64,000 nt of DNA from Mesocentrotus franciscanus (taxonomy: Eukaryota > Echinodermata > Echinoidea > Camarodonta > Strongylocentrotidae), in contig CP137682.1 in the NCBI GenBank assembly GCA_037976565.1, positions 18,320,751-18,384,750 on the forward strand. The letters are read 5' to 3'. A program made the position numbers and the translations under genes. Below, piece after piece: positions 12,201 to 27,200 of the stretch (positions within the stretch are counted from its first letter, which is position 1; each line of letters opens with the position of its first letter). The notes under the pieces are model-generated. The model worked only from the letters and a program-made list of their open reading frames with translations, made no database searches and was not told where the DNA came from.

Positions 12201-15200
12201 TTTTCTTCTTCTCACTTGTAGTTCTTCTTGTTCTTTTTCTTCTTCTCTCCTGTTCTTGTTTTTCTTCTTGTTCTTTTTCTTCTTCTCTCTTGTTATTGTT
12301 GTTCTTCTTCTTTTTCTTCTTCTCTCTTGTTTTTGTTATTCCTATTCTTTTTCTTCTTCTCTCTTGTTCTTGTTGTTGTTTTTTCTTCTCTCTTGTTCTC
12401 GTTGTTCTTGTTCTTTTTCTTTTCTCCTGTTCTTGTTCTTCTTGTTCTTTTTCTTTTTCTCTCTTGTTGTTGTTGTTCTTTTTCTTCTTCTCTCTTGTTC
12501 TTGATGTTCTTTTTCTTCTTCTCTCTTGTTTTTGTTGTTCTTGTTCTTTTTCTTCTTCTCTCTTGTTATTCTTGTTCTTGTTCTTGTTCTTTTTCTCTCT
12601 TGCTGTTGTTGTTTTTTTTCTTCTTCTCTCTTGTTCTTGTTGTTCTTGTTCTTTTTCTTCTTCTCTCTTGTTATTGTTGTTCTTGTTCTTTTTCTTGTTC
12701 TCTCCTGTTATTGTTGTTGTTGTTCTTTTTCTTCTTCTCTCTTGTTCTTGATGTTCTTTTTCTTCTTCTCTCTTGTTTTTGTTGTTCTTGTTCTTTTTCT
12801 TCTTTTCTCTCGTTATTCTTGTTCTTGTTCTTGTTCTTTTTCTTCTTTTCTCTCGTTATTCTTGTTCTTGTTCTTGTTCTTTTTCTCTCTTGTTGTTGTT
12901 TTTTTTTCTTCTTCTCTCTTGTTCTTGTTGTTCTTGTTCTTTTTCTTGTTCTCTCCTGTTATTGTTGTTCTTGTTCTTTTTCTTCTTCTCTCCTGTTCTT
13001 GTTTTTCTTTTTGTTCTCTTTCTTCTCCTCTCTTGTTTTTGTTGTTCGTGTTCTTTTTCTTCTTCTCTCTTGTTTTTGTTGTTGTTGTTCTTTTTCTTCT
13101 CTCTTGTTCTTGTTGTTCTTTTTCTTCTTCTCTCCTGTTCTCTCTTTTTCTTGTTCTTTTTATTTTCTCCTTTGTTCTTGTTGTTCTTGTTCTTTTTCTT
13201 GTTCTCTCCTGTTATTGTTGTTCTTGTTCTTTTTCTTCTTCTCTCCTGTTCTTGTTTTTCTTCTTGTTCTTTTTCTTCTTCTCTCTTGTTTTTGTTGTTC
13301 TTGTTCTTTTTCTTCTTCTCTGTTGTTTTTGTTGTTCTTTTTCTTCTTCTCTCCTCTTCTTGTTTTTCTTCTTGTTCTTTTTCTTTTTCTCTCTTGTTCT
13401 TGTTCTTCTTGTTCTTTTTCTACTTCTCTCTTGTTATTGTTGTTCTTTTTCTTCTTCTCTCTTGTTCTTGTTGTTCTTTTTCTTTTTCTTCTTGTATTTT
13501 TTCTTACTGTTAGTCTGTTAGTTCTTCTTGTTTTTTTCTTCTTCTCTCTAGTTCTCGTTCTTGTTCTTCTTGTTTTCCTTTTTGTTGTTGTTGTTCTTGT
13601 TTTTAAATGTTCTTCTGCAATGGCACATAATCAGAATTATTATCATGATTAAGTGATCGTACAGTATTTATGGCAAATGGGTTTTCAATGTTTATGTTAT
13701 TAATGTCCTTTGAAAAGTCCATGCGTTACTGCGCTAAAAGATAAGGTGAGTACGCTTTGGAAAATGATAAGAAGAATATTTCGAACGTGAAAGATGGTGT
13801 AGGATAAAGTTTTATGATATGTTATATGCATTCATGTACTTTGGGGGTAGATACATGTATGCCCTTTTTGCACGATTTCTTTTTTTACAAGGCTCCCCTA
13901 TAGTTCCATAATACCTGGTCAGCATATTGATCAGAATAATTCAAAAAAAAAAGTCCCGCTTTCGAGATAGATACCCTCATTTCTCAAATGATCATTTATA
14001 CATAGCTATTCTCGTCTGTCCATCCGTTTTTGACCTTGTACTTAGCATTTCACCTTGTCCTTCTTCATTTCCTATCGTCGTCATTTTAACGATGATCGAA
14101 TATAAAAGTATTAGCGCAAAAAGTTTTGTTATGGTGATCCTTTTATGTTCTTTAACACTCTAAAAATGGAGCTTGTTTCTAGAAAAAATGACTGACAATC
14201 GATAACAATTCAATAACCTTCTGCATCTGTCACCTTTGAAATGTGTGAAAATTACAATGACATGTTAAGTAACCCGAACATGATTTCAATAGGTAATACT
14301 ATATGTTTCGAATTGACTAGAGTTGATTTTTTCGAAGTTTTTGCGATATCGTTCGATACATTTAGGTTAATCTAAGAAACCATATCAAACCAAGCAGATG
14401 TTCTCCAAAGCCGCAATCTGTACTTGTACATATTCGATTTTGACGCTCATACTCACCGGACACCTTTTAAAAATATTTATTTAAAAAAAATATTTATTTT
14501 TTTGTTGTTCCTTTATAATTTTTTGCAGAATTGGAGGACAACCATTGCCGAGTAGCGGGAAACTGGACGGCACCATGGTGTTACGTAATAAACACGGAGG
14601 GAAAATTTACCCCTGGTTTTTGCCAGATACAACCATGTGCAGGTAATGAGGTTCGAGGTATACTTTATAAAGATTCATTTTTAGACCAGCAACTCATGAC
14701 ACTTGGCATTTTATTTAACTTTGTGACATTGACGCTTAGCAAAACTTTTCCTAGAGAAGAGAAAGAGACTAACGCAGACAGAGACAGCGGAAATGAGGAG
14801 GAGAAAGAGAGAGAGAGAGAGAATTTAATGTAGAGAGATTTTTGGTATATCTACCACTTTGTGAATTATGAATTATTTCACGTTGTGATAATAGAGACAA
14901 AAATGATTTAAATAAGGTATGTTTTTCGATGGTAGAACATATTCATTGTGTACATTCAACTGCATGAATAATGCGTTGTAGCAGGAAGAGTGTAATCATT
15001 TTCCTTTGTACTCATGGTATATGGCACATAGACCAGCATCTGTATGTAGACATTAATAGGTGAAAATTATTTCCTACGTAGTGTGTACAACAAACAACCA
15101 TGTGTCAATATAGTCAGGGAGATGAGACATAAGTGAAGAATTAAGGCATGAAACAACACAACACAATCAGAGGCCGGGCAATACAAACAGAGAGAGACAG

Positions 15201-18200
15201 AGACAGAGAGAGGGAGGGAGAGAAAGAGAGAGTAAGATAGAGAGAGAGAGAGAGAGAGTAAGAAAGAGAGAGAGTTTTTCTTAAAAACAGGGATGTACCG
15301 ATGGAGGGCAAACCGTGGCATCCGGACGCATCCGATGAAACGGCCACTATGTACAGTCTGTACAGAGGAGAAGAAGCCCATAGAATAGCCGATGAAAAGA
15401 AGAGAAACAGGCGATGAAATTCTCCAGCTCAAGAGCAGGAGAAATTCTTTTTCTATCGGTGTGACTCCGATGAAACGGCCACCATGAATGGGTTCCGGAG
15501 AAAACACCGATGAAATCACCGATGAAAATGGTCAAAGGTCGTTATCATGTTCCGGCTAAGCTGGTGAACGCGCGCTTTTTCGGAACCCGGCTGGCTAGCA
15601 GCTAGCTGAGCTGTGTTTGTTGACATTTTGTTGAACATGCTGCTAGCTAGATGGAGCGCGGGCTTAAATTGATTCGTTTTATTTGTAGTTTACATTAAAG
15701 GTAAAGACCAGTTTTGGAAACGCCCCTCTCTCAAAAAAATGAAATGGAAGCTCTCATTACCAATCATGCGAAAGAATACGTGATGATACAAATTTTGCCG
15801 AGAAAGTCTGGAAACCGCCTACTAATTTTTATTGATATATTTGGTTAATTATTATATCTATTGGGACCAAATAGATATCGCGCACGTGGTCGCGTAGTCC
15901 CATATATATCTTTCTGTGTACAGTGTTTGTAACTTTACCAAGACTGGGCCAAATTTCTTATCATTTTGATGATTCCAGAACCTTGCAGTACACACCAATA
16001 CTTATATGCTAGATGATCAACCTTTTCTGATCGATTCCACAACGTTTCTTTCACAATGCAATCGCATGACCAGAACTGGTCTTTATCTTTAAAGTGACTC
16101 GGTAACATTGCCTCAGATTCTGAAACAAAATCCTGGATTTATTAGCTTATGCTCCAATCATAATTATAAACACCTGAGCACTTCTTGGTCAAGCTCCCAC
16201 TTATATCAAAGAATTGTTAAATTTCAAACTTAATCAACACAATCGCAACTTGCGCAGTTCCCGAGATACTTTGTTGCTGCAGATCCCATCTATCAAAACA
16301 AAAATAACACTAGGTTATCGAGCATTTGCTTGTGCAACCCCAAAACTCTGGAATAACTTACCATTAGAAGTCAGGAGATCACCATCTGTAAATGTCTTTA
16401 AATCAAAACTAAAAGCACACCTTTTCAATTAACTGTAAATCTAAGCATATCAGGAGCTCTTGTATATAGCGCAGTAGAATATATACTTAATGTTGGATAG
16501 TTCCTGCGCTCTATAAATGTATTATTATTATTATCATTATTTTTATAAACCTTTAGGTCAGTCAGGAATCCCATGACTTTTACAAGCCGATCGCCTGTCT
16601 GATTATCAAGATATTTATGATTGGAAATCGAAATTTCCGTTTTCGTTTTCCTTACGGTTTTTATAACACTTACAGTCTATTGGGGGAAATGAGTATGGTA
16701 AANNNNNNNNNNNNNNNNNNNNNNNNNNNNNNNNNNNNNNNNNNNNNNNNNNNNNNNNNNNNNNNNNNNNNNNNNNNNNNNNNNNNNNNNNNNNNNNNNN
16801 NNNNNNNNNNNNNNNNNNNNNNNNNNNNNNNNNNNNNNNNNNNNNNNNNNNNNNNNNNNNNNNNNNNNNNNNNNNNNNNNNNNNNNNNNNNNNNNNNNNN
16901 NNNNNNNNNNNNNNNNNNNNNNNNNNNNNNNNNNNNNNNNNNNNNNNNNNNNNNNNNNNNNNNNNNNNNNNNNNNNNNNNNNNNNNNNNNNNNNNNNNNN
17001 NNNNNNNNNNNNNNNNNNNNNNNNNNNNNNNNNNNNNNNNNNNNNNNNNNNNNNNNNNNNNNNNNNNNNNNNNNNNNNNNNNNNNNNNNNNNNNNNNNNN
17101 NNNNNNNNNNNNNNNNNNNNNNNNNNNNNNNNNNNNNNNNNNNNNNNNNNNNNNNNNNNNNNNNNNNNNNNNNNNNNNNNNNNNNNNNNNNNNNNNNNNN
17201 NNTGGAAATGAGTATGGTAAAACCGTTCACTCAAATTTGTTTTACTTTTTTGAGGCACTTCATCATTTTTCATGATCATTTTGAAGCGCAATTTGTTTCG
17301 GGCTTCAATATTACACCATATCACAGACACTGATAACACGTAGCGCCATGCATCTCAGATTCAACATTGTTAAACGATTCAATTATTGATAAATTTTGAA
17401 GAAAAAAAATCAAAATTAATATATATTGTTATGATAATATATTTATTGAAAATTATATAATTATTAGACCAAATGCTGAACAAAATATTTAAAAGTGATC
17501 ACTTACTGCACTGTCTGCCGAATCCGAAATTAAAGCGCGCGCCAGAAGCTAAAAGCGAATTTATATTGGTATTTACATCGGTGTGACTCCGATAGAAGCA
17601 CTATGAAAGGGGTATTACACGAAGAGTTGTATAAAAGGCCTGCAGAGAATTAGGAGGCCTATGTCGGCTATTTTTTGATGATAGGGTAGAAAGAATTGCC
17701 TCCATCACATCAGGCATTAGCATAATAGGAATATAGGCGCCGATAGCTTGAACCCGTTTCTGAAGCATCATCACTCAAATACATCAATGAAAGTAATCGT
17801 GAAAGATATTCCTTTGTCGGTGAAAGATAAAGTGATCGTAAATGAAATTGAAAAACAAAAATGTAAAGTCACTATAAAAGCAAAGTGCAAAGGATGAAGC
17901 TAAGGGTTAATAATTCTTGATGGAGTGTTTCACGGGGGACAGAATGCTGTTCATCGTACCCCCCGCCAAACCCCTCTCTACCCTCCCAAGAGTGATGAAC
18001 ATGGGATCCTTCAAAGCGCGTGTCTACCATATCAGAGGGACAAGACAAAGGCCCCATGCTACAGGGGGCATCATGTTTCTACGTGCATGAAGACGGTGGT
18101 GTGCAGGAAATGCTTGCAGCTAGGTCACAAAGGATTCGAATGTACGCAGCAATCTTACAGCGAAGGAATACCAAACACGCAGATGGTGCAAAGATGGCTG

Positions 18201-21200
18201 ACATTTTTTTAGTCCTCTTACCCACCCCCCCCCCCTGCTTATTGATTCGCCGCTAAATATTTTCTCACGAATCCGGCAAAAAAAAGCAAAAAAGTGCTCT
18301 CCCCGCTTTTTGCTGGCTGGCTGAGTCGCCGCTAAATATTTCCTCAATAGTTGGACCCCCAAAAAGTGCTCTACCCCCGCTTATTTACAGGCTGTCCGAT
18401 TTGCCGCTAAATATTTCTCACGAATCGCCCCCTCTTGTCGCCGGCTGGATCCGCCCTGACAACAAGATGCACTGCAATCACCTCTCACACTGGATTCCAT
18501 CACAGTAGACGCAACACGCGACTTCGCTACTAATGGTCGCCATGACAACAAACCGCTGCCTAACAAAGAAGTACCTAAATCGCAAGCAAAGATAAAACAT
18601 GACTTCGCTACTGATGGTCACCATGACGACAAACCGCTGCCTAACAAAGAAGCACAAGCAACGATAACACATTTAACTTCATCGCTGCAGAACAACGTGA
18701 TTCACTGAATAAATCTTCGGAGAGTGATTCGCACGCGAACGAAGACAGTGAAACACCCGAAGGAGAATATTCCGAGCTGTCGGCAGAATCACCGATATTA
18801 CCAGCCGCCGGCAAGAATGCCGCATCGTCTAAGCGCAAACAACGGTCAAAGAACAAAACTGTTAAAAAAAGAGGAGCAGTATGCTGAATGTACAGAAGCA
18901 GTCAAATGAGTTGTAAATATTGTATATGAAAACGTCTAAAACTAATAGCGAGTGCTGCAAGAGGTTTGACGAACAAAGAGAAACGAGATACCATCTTTTT
19001 TTATGGAATAAACATCTAAAAGCTGATATACTGCTACTACAAGAAACTTACTGGACAGATAACATCTTGAAAATCATTCGAAACTAATGGAAAGGACATT
19101 GTTTCTTTTCTAACAGATCTAATCACTCAAGAGGTGCGACTTTTCACAGATCACAGGATGTAGGATGTACCTAGTGCTGTTAAAAGTATTATTTGTGGGC
19201 AAGCAGGACGTGCCATTATGATAAATGCTAAAATTTACGCACCCATTGAAAAAAAATATAGAGAACGTTTTTTTTTTATATAAGTTGTTTACATGGATAC
19301 AGACTTCCACATCATGATTTACTGCTTGGTGGTGATTTGAATTCTATTCTCTGTCCAAGAAAAGACGCAAAAAGAAACCAGAATTCTTATTATAATACAC
19401 CACGAAATTTAAGGGATCTCATTGAGCGTTTACATTTATGTGATATATTGAGAAATCGAAACCCTAAAAAACAACAATTCACATGGGAAATCTATTTCTG
19501 GATGTGGCATCACGACTCGATTATTGGTAAGTAATTGATAGTCTTAAATCAAAGGTAATAACAAGTGATATACGTCCTGCAGTCCGATGTGACCATAATG
19601 CTATCTTTTTAAACTTGTTAATAGGTAAGATAGAAAAGGGTCCCGAGGATGTTGGAAATTAAACGCACAGATCCTTAAGGATGACAGTTATAAAAAGCAA
19701 ATAAGACATATTTTTTGTCGAAAAGAGAGAAAGAATGAATGTTAGTTTCAGTGAAAAATGGGAACTTACAAAGATTAGGTGTCGTGAATTTACACAAATG
19801 TATTGTGCAGGAAAGCAAAGTAAAACAATTGAATTGAAAAGAAAGTTGGAACAAATATAGTAAAGACCTGGATAACCAAAATGAAATTGATGATAAGATT
19901 AAAAAGATTATATAAGAATCAAATGTAAGCTGGATAACTTATATAAAAGAGAGTGTAAAGGAGCAAGTATCGGATCTGGAGTCAATAGGTTAGAAAAGGG
20001 TGAAAAGAACACCAAATATTTCATGAGTTTAGAAAAGAAAATGCTGAAAAGAAAAACCATTACCAGACTACGAAAAGGTAAAAAGATTATAACGAAACGA
20101 TTTGATGTTCTACATGAGGTTGTTTTATTTTGTGAAAAATTATATACTAGTAAACATGTACCAAAAGATGAGGTTAAAAAGGTATTTTGAATGTATTGCG
20201 GTAAACAGGTTAACCGAGAAAGGCGGCGAAAAGCGGCATTTAAATAGAAGTTGAGTTCTGGGAAGAGGTGAAAAATAATTAGTGAGCGTAATCATTGTTA
20301 TTATGCTAGTGTGGAAGAACATGAGATAAAAAATGTTCCCTGAAAAGCATAACAGCATACAAATCGGGACAGATTTTTATGCCACATGTTCGTGTAGTCC
20401 CATATACATATTTCTGTGTACAGTGCTTGGAACTTTAACAAGACTGGGCCAAATTTCTTATGATTTTGATGATTCCAGAACCTTGCAGTACACACCAATA
20501 CCTATATGCTAGATGATCAACCTTTTCTGATCGATTCCACACCGTTTCTTTTACAATGCAATCGCATGACCAGAACTCAAATTTATCTTTAAGATGCCTA
20601 AAAATAAAACTCCTGGAGGATGATTGGACAACAGAATTCTACCAAGAATTCTGGAATGATATTGAGTTTATATGCTTGTCAATGCATTGAATACAATTTT
20701 GTTAATAAGATCATGTCAAAAACACAACGATTGGAAGTTATTACATTGATCCACAAAAAAGGAGAGATGGAAGATTTAAATAATTGGAGGCCAATAACTT
20801 AGTTGAATTATGATTACAAAATAATGGCATCAGCGCTGGCAAATAGGCTCATATATAAGGCTCACTCAAGATGTTCTGGAATATGTGCAAAAAACATGTT
20901 TGAAAGGGGCACTAATGCTAATTGATTTTCGAAAAGCATTCGATACTGTATAATTTCAATTTATTGAAGATTGTCTGACTAATTTTAATTTGGGTGAAGA
21001 TTTCCGTTGCTGGATTTAATAGATGTATACAAAAGTAGAAAGTTCAATACTTGTTAATGGATGGCGAACAAGAAATTTTGAGATTGTTTTGTTTTAAATG
21101 ATATTTTATTTCCTTCCTCATAACTTCACATTACAAGAAATTATCCCAATAAGTAATATAAAACAAGATCTTCGATACAAGAAACTTCATGAATTACATC

Positions 21201-24200
21201 ACTGAATTGATGAACAATGAACATAGAAAAATCTCTAATGATACATGATTGTACATTTTTTCTTTCATATAACAGTTTATAATCAAAATAACAATAAAGG
21301 AAGGTATGAAGTTACATAGTCCCACCCAATCACACACTGGCACACCCTCAACTCGCACCGAACAAACTCATGACACCTCCCCTCTAGCATACCCACATCA
21401 CACCCCTTTTACACCAACACACACACTGCATGCAACCTGTTCCGGTTTGTCCACCTGTATAAGAGAGCCACACAAAAAACCCACATCCATTAAAGTAAAA
21501 ATGCATTGATTTGTTCCCATTTCTACAAGTGCATCCCCAGTTTTCCCTTTTTGAAGGCTATTTTATATTCCTCGTCTCTGAAATCTTTCAGCATATGTAT
21601 TACTTTCTGTACGGATGGCAGAGTTTCTTGTTTTCTGGAAATAAAAATGATATACTTTACTAGAAATATGATACAATTTATTACAAATATTCTAGCAGTA
21701 TTGCCGTATAATCCCATAAAAATGGGTTTCCAAACATTACTGTGAACTTCGATTAAATGTATCTTTTTAATTACCTCCTGCCATAATCTTTAACTTTATG
21801 ATAATTTCCAGGTCAAATGATTTTCTAATATTTCTCCCAAGAATTTAGTCGTATTTACAACTGGAATATCAAAACCAGTAATTTTTACATTCATGCAATT
21901 TATGTCAATAAATTTATTTTTGGTGTGGAATACCATGCATGATGTTTTATCAGTATTTAGTTTCAATTTGTTAGCTAAAACCCACTGGTTTATTTTGCAT
22001 AATTTCTTATTTAATATTGCACACACATCCTGTATATTATTTCCAGTTATAACAAAATTGCTATCATCTGCATAAAAAACTGAATCTAAGATATTGCTGA
22101 TAAACTGTAATTCATTTATATACATATTAAAAAGCAAAGGACCTAAAACAGATCCCTGAGGAACACCAAGTTTAATATTTTGTATAGGGAATATGAATAC
22201 ACATAATAATGAACATACTGTTTGCGACTGTGAAGATAGATCTTAAACCAATCTAAGGCAGCAGGGGCGGATCCAGCCGGCGGCAAGGGAGGGGGCCTAA
22301 AAAGGGGCCCACTTCGTGCGAAAATTTGAAAATCGTGCCGGCCGATTTTTCGCTCAGTGGGGGGTAGTGAGCACAATTTTTTTTTTGGCACCCGAAAATT
22401 TTTTTTCCCTACGGGAAGGGTTTGTTTTTTCCACCGCCACCCCCTCCTTGGGCGCCAGGGGTAGTGAGCACAATTTTTTTTTTTTGGTACCCTAAAGTTT
22501 TTTTCCCTACGGGAAGGGTTATTATTTTTATCCACCGACACCCCTTGGACGCCAGGAGGGCCCATCTTCTTTTTTCTTCAAAAAGGGTGTTTTTATCTGT
22601 TTTTTTTGCTAGGGAGGGGCCTGGGCCCCACGCCCCCTGGATCCGCCACTGTAAGGCAGTACTTCTTATACCATAATATCTCAATTTGTGTATAAAAATG
22701 TCATGGTTCATGCAAACAAACGCTTTTGATAGATCAAGGGAAGTGCCAATAACAAATTGTTTATTCTCAAACGCATAAGCTATTTCTTCACAAAAATCAA
22801 TAAATGCCATATGGGTTGAGCATCTAGGTCTAAAACCGAATTGCTTTTTAGATATAATATCATTATGACATAAATATGACAATAGACGTTTATGAACAAG
22901 TTTTTCAAACAGCTTAGAAAATACAGATAAAAATGGAACCTCTTCTTATATATGGGTACAATTTAGGCTAATTTCAGGGAACTAGGAAATATCTATTGAC
23001 AAATTGAAAATACTACATAGAGGTGTCACTAAATAATGAATATACTTTTTAAGAACGCTGCATTGAATTCCATCATACCCAAGACTTTTATTGAATTTAA
23101 GTTCAGACACAATTTTCAATATTTCACTAGGTTGTATGGGGCTGAGAAAAAAAAGAATTAAAAAAATTCCTAGGAGGCAAAAACGTATCAAAAGTATTTA
23201 CAGTATGAGGCAATGTATGAACTATGTCTAATCCAATAGTTGTTAAATAATCATTATATAAATTAACAATTTCCTTGCAATCAGATATATGTTTACCAAG
23301 ATGATTAGTATTAAAGTATTGCACTGTTGCCCTTTTTTTATTAAGAAGATCATTAATAACTTTCCATGTGCCTCTGATATTATTCTGTACTTTACAAAAA
23401 CGAGTTTTATAATACTGTTGCTTATAATGACGTATTGCACTAGTAACTTTGTTTCTATATTTGGTATAAGATAATTTTCTATAGTCAGTTGGATTCTTTA
23501 CATATTTTCGATGCAAGATATTCTTTTTCCTACACATCTTTTTAGATCATTTCTTAAACCGTGGTTTTACATTAGATTTTCTGTCTAATTTCTCTTTAAA
23601 AGGAAAACATTGATCATATATGCACTGGTTATTTTATTCATAAAACATCAAATCTACAACCAACATTAGTATTTTCATATACATTATTCCAATCGAAAGA
23701 CTGTAACAAATTCAAGAAATTAGTAACATTATCATTATTCATAACACGCTTGTAACATTTGGGCTTTGAGTATAAAACATTATCACAATTAACAATAGTA
23801 AAAACGCTGAGATGATCACTGACATCATTTACAACAATTCCGGTTTTTAAAATATTATCCAGATTGTTTGTAAATATGTTATCAATGAGTTACTGAACTT
23901 TGTGTTATTCTGGTTGGGTTTAAAATCAAGGGTGTGCAGGAATAAATTACTAAAACATCAATAAAATAACTTATATGGAATTAGTCATTAAAAGATCAAT
24001 ATTAAAATCACCAATAAGAAAGCACTGTTTATTTTCTCGAGTTATTGCACTAAGACGGTCTTTCCAAGGCATTAAAAAAATCTAATACATTTTTCCCAGG
24101 GGGTCTGTACACTATGGCAAAAATAGTATTTTTGTTTTAGAAAAATATCTTTAAAAAATTGTTTCTATACACTGATTAAAAACCTCTCAGTCTTTACGGT

Positions 24201-27200
24201 TTTATATTTCATATCCTCTTTTATCAAACAACCTACACCAGATCCACGCTTATTTTGCCTACCATTTCCAATAAACCTACAACCAGGGATTTGAATATCT
24301 TCAGCATTTGCTAACCAAGTTTCTGATAATGGGCAAAGAATGCTGGCAAGAACACTATGGAAGTTACCAAGATTTTTTTAATACTTCTGCAATTAAAATG
24401 TACCATGGATAAAACTCTTTTATTCTTCAAAAATAAATCCTTTACGACATCATTATATTCATTTGGTAGAACATAATTAGCACCATCAATTGAAGTATTA
24501 TCTGATGTGCAATTTATATCCTTGATATCTAGTTATATGCATGTAGAACATTCATGCGTAAACGTAGTTGAGATTTGCCTTCGACAAGTAGTACATAGAT
24601 TGGGGTGAGGAAAAATATATACAAATTATAACAATACATAAAAACAGCTGAGAAATATATATATAAGCATAAAAATCAGTAGACTGTACGTAGAGCAGTG
24701 ATTGTTCATTAACAGAACCATTCTTCCAGGATGAAGAGAATTTATCAATGAATCACATGAGATCAGGTAAGAAATACATGTATATGTATGGTTCAGAGAG
24801 ATTTAAGTCTTCCTCACCGTGAATCACTTTGGTCACTTTGTTTTTGCCTCTCAACATTGCTATTATACGACCATCCATGCTCCAAGCTAACATGATCTTC
24901 TCGTGCTCTCGTGCATGTTTCAACAGCTCCTGGTTTCTGGCTGTAAGATCTTCCACGAGTATCATCTTTTTTGCCTTTGAGGTGACGTCTGCTGGCTAGG
25001 ATCTCCTGCCGCTTTCTATATGATTTGAATTAAGCCCCTCCCTATTACCATGGCGCCGACGGGTGGAATTTGGTAGTTCCTCTTTCTTTTTTTTCTTTTG
25101 TTTACAAAGGCATCATTACTGCAGGGGCCTGGATGCTTTCAAGTACTATAGCTGATTTAACACCCGTATTTATAACTTGTCTTCTTCATTTTCTCCAACT
25201 TCAAGTCCACGCTGGCTGCATTAATGGTACTGGTGAAGATTACCGTAGCTATGGAAAACACACCGAGTCGGGCTATCTCTGTTTGAATTGGGACACCGCG
25301 ACAGACACCACCTTGTATCCCCGATCAGGTAGAAAAGCGAATGAAATTAACACCCTCTCAAGGATTATTAATATTATTATTATCTTTGATACAATTTTTA
25401 TATATCCGTTCATGTTTATTGATGCAGTCTTCGAAGACATCTGATACAGATTCTTTATATATTTCCATTTCCTACACCATAATAAGCTCACTCTCTTTCT
25501 TTCAGGTAAGAAATACCATCATTCACCTTGTTGCTAATTGGGCTTTCTATTATACATGAAACTAGGGTTGGATGAGAATTTTGCCGCAACCCAGACGGAC
25601 GGGATAGGCCATGGTGTTATTACCAGAGTCCAGAGAGCAGCGAAATCCTGTCAGATTTCTGTCAGATAGACGAGTGTAAGCACATGTCGTTTGTTATCCA
25701 TTCACTGAGAGAACCTTATATGCCAGAGTTTAATATATTTATACCGGATATGTGCATTTTCGATAGACGTCTGTGCGTGTGTATGGTTCTCACTGTGTCT
25801 ACTTATCCATTGTTTCTTTTATCTCTATCTGCCAATCCATGTCTAAATGGCATGACCGGCTTTCATTAATAAATAAGCTGCAGGGTTTCGTTTCATATTG
25901 TTGCCGCCATGTAGAAGCCTATCCGTAATCCAATAATATGTATATAGGCCTATGCATTGTTTTATGCAAGTTTAAAATTGTATTTTTTGTAGTGAAAGGC
26001 CTGGATTTGCATTTCTTGCCATTTATGTGGGTGGAAAAGAAATAGGCTTTGTAAAGAAAGTTAAATATCGTATTTCGATTATGTTAATATCACTTAATAT
26101 GATCGAAATTGTGGAGCCTGTCAGTGCAGTATACCGTATCCATGGTTCCCCTTGTTCCCCAGACAGTATGAACAATTTTCTTAACTTGATGAAGTATTTA
26201 GAAGAAGAAACAAATCTATTTGAATATGTAGAGATATTAATTTCCCTTGAAGTAGGTCTTTAAAACACATACTGTATGAATATTTTAATTATTGATTAAT
26301 GACGGAAGAGAATAATTTTATGATATTTCAGAATTTTTCTAGGCCTAAGGGTATCGGGAGCGGTTTGAGAGAGCCATAGATTATGCTTTGTCTGCATAGG
26401 GCTCAATTAAGCCTACCTAGAAAAGAGATCTTCTTAACCCTAATAAGGCCGGGCTATTTGAGTTCTTAATACGGCCGGGGCCATTATGGCCCCCTTAGAT
26501 CTCGGCCGTGAAACGGCCGATCGCCGCGAAAATTTGCATGCATGTCAAGTGAAGTGTATAGAATACTATAGCAATTTCAATTTTTGAAAAATTACTCATT
26601 TGCATATTTATGGTAAATTATGCAAATAAGGTCAAAAATTCATATTTTTACCCATAAATCATATATTCTTCATATTTAAGCTTTCTTTTCCACTACATAT
26701 ATTTGTTAGACCATTTGGAATAATAATACCAAAAAAATTTGGAAAGCTAGGTTATTTCTTATGTTATCTCTTGTTTTGATAATTTCTTATGTATTTCATT
26801 GTTTTTTTAACTTATGTATTTTATTGTTTTTGTTGTTTTATTTCATTTCTAACTATAATTTAACTATTTTGACCCCAAAACAAACACCTAAACTTTAAAC
26901 AAGACCAAATAACCAATGTTTTATCTCTTTTAGGAAAAATGATATTTCCATATGTTTTGTACACAAATCACGAAAATGAGCGATTTTCGGGCCGACATGT
27001 AAAGACAAAAGGTCACGTGACTTTGTAACGGTAGGTCCGATTTTCAAAAAAATTGTTTTAAAAGATGCCCAAGACTCGAAAGAATAAAGTCATGAAGCGG
27101 CGGGGCGTCATCCGTATGCGTTCCCGAACAATCAGAAAAATCGCGGAGGGGCCATGATGGCCCCCGGCCTTATTAGGGTTAACGCAGCAATAACAGTGGT

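Larger units (their letters stand above)
17788..21090 (+). mobile_element. Degenerate Tx1/L1-like LINE with ORF1 and ORF2 remnants
   Basis: ORF1 remnants run from about 17788 and include a CCHC zinc knuckle ([15 protein letters not shown]-x2-C-x4-H-x4-C) near 18100-18145 and an acidic then basic tail at 18715-18880. ORF2 remnants follow: an APE endonuclease piece ([11 protein letters not shown] near 19020-19055), [16 protein letters not shown] near 19320-19370, and RT pieces ([17 protein letters not shown] near 20750; [11 protein letters not shown] near 20920). Frames are broken by many stops and indels. It is interrupted at about 18200-18458 and 20386-20594. The last readable piece ([11 protein letters not shown]) ends where the opposite-strand LINE tail begins. 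Confidence 0.82.

Noticed and set aside
10849..13652. Very long open frames (up to 474 codons) of Phe/Leu/Ser/Cys
   Set aside because: They translate the pyrimidine satellite in all plus frames; the composition simply lacks stop codons. No domain, no splice context.
16617..17339. Frames spanning the N gap
   Set aside because: They consist of X residues; no evidence of coding on either side.
21306..21509. Thr/His/Pro-rich 67-codon frame
   Set aside because: C/A-rich stretch in the probable 3' UTR of the minus-strand LINE; no splice sites or homology pattern.
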